Source: SFTJ01 sp051871555
Lineage (GTDB): Bacteria > Bacteroidota > Bacteroidia > Bacteroidales > Muribaculaceae
Direction: 5' to 3'
NCBI GenBank assembly: GCA_051871555.1
Contig: JBJECZ010000191.1
Coordinates: forward strand, 1-15,078
DNA: 15,078 bases
Made by a program: the position numbers and the translations under genes
In this document: positions 15,063 through 15,078 of the stretch, piece after piece
How positions within the stretch are numbered: the stretch's first letter is position 1
Layout of the letters: every line of letters starts with the position of its first letter
Notes under the pieces: generated by a model
What the model was told of the DNA's origin: nothing
Database searches by the model: none
The model's input: only the letters and a program-made list of their open reading frames with translations

Positions 15063-15078
15063 AAAGGGACCTGTCTAT

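Overview
The window looks like a chromosomal piece of a gut-type member of the Bacteroidales (Bacteroidota), possibly Muribaculaceae-like. The phylum call rests on several promoters of the Bacteroidota form (TTTG, 19-20 bp, TAnnTTTG), near-absence of Shine-Dalgarno sequences, lipoprotein efflux adaptors, a CobW-type GTPase with an Asp/Glu/His-rich insert, and short C-terminal tails resembling type IX secretion sorting signals. The family-level guess is inference.

Layout. 1-577: the 3' end of a small LTxxQ/Spy-like periplasmic protein, then a repeat-rich gap. 578-1396 (minus): a membrane-anchored LytTR regulator. 1397-1893: a long divergent intergenic region with a perfect palindrome and a second copy of a repeat also found on the other side of the LytTR gene. 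1894-7506 (plus): a two-gene tripartite efflux operon, made of a lipoprotein adaptor (MFP) and one 1495-codon ORF that joins a complete RND (AcrB-type) pump to a complete TolC/NodT-type outer-membrane lipoprotein. 7595-8908: a COG0523/CobW GTPase with 36 histidines in an insert, closed by a strong terminator. 9104-11151: a secreted GHL10 (DUF187) glycosidase-like protein coupled to a GNAT acetyltransferase. 11237-11674: a LemA-like gene with a good promoter but a missing 3' part, convergent with and overlapping an NhaC Na+/H+ antiporter (11631-13079, minus). 13265-15078 (minus): an AT-richer block with an outer-membrane beta-barrel protein, a cohesin-like secreted protein and the 3' end of another secreted protein.

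How the parts fit. The adaptor, pump and channel form one complete envelope-spanning exporter in which pump and channel are encoded as a single reading frame. The junction carries a basic segment, a hydrophobic segment and a lipobox cysteine, so the chain could be cut into two proteins by signal peptidase II, or the channel could be made separately from an internal GTG. The divergent LytTR gene is the obvious candidate regulator, although the sequence shows no direct proof. The remaining genes (metal GTPase, peptidoglycan-type glycosidase, antiporter) are ordinary envelope and homeostasis functions without a clear link to the pump. The fused pump-channel is the most unusual feature. No CRISPR array, tRNA, rRNA or intact insertion sequence was seen.
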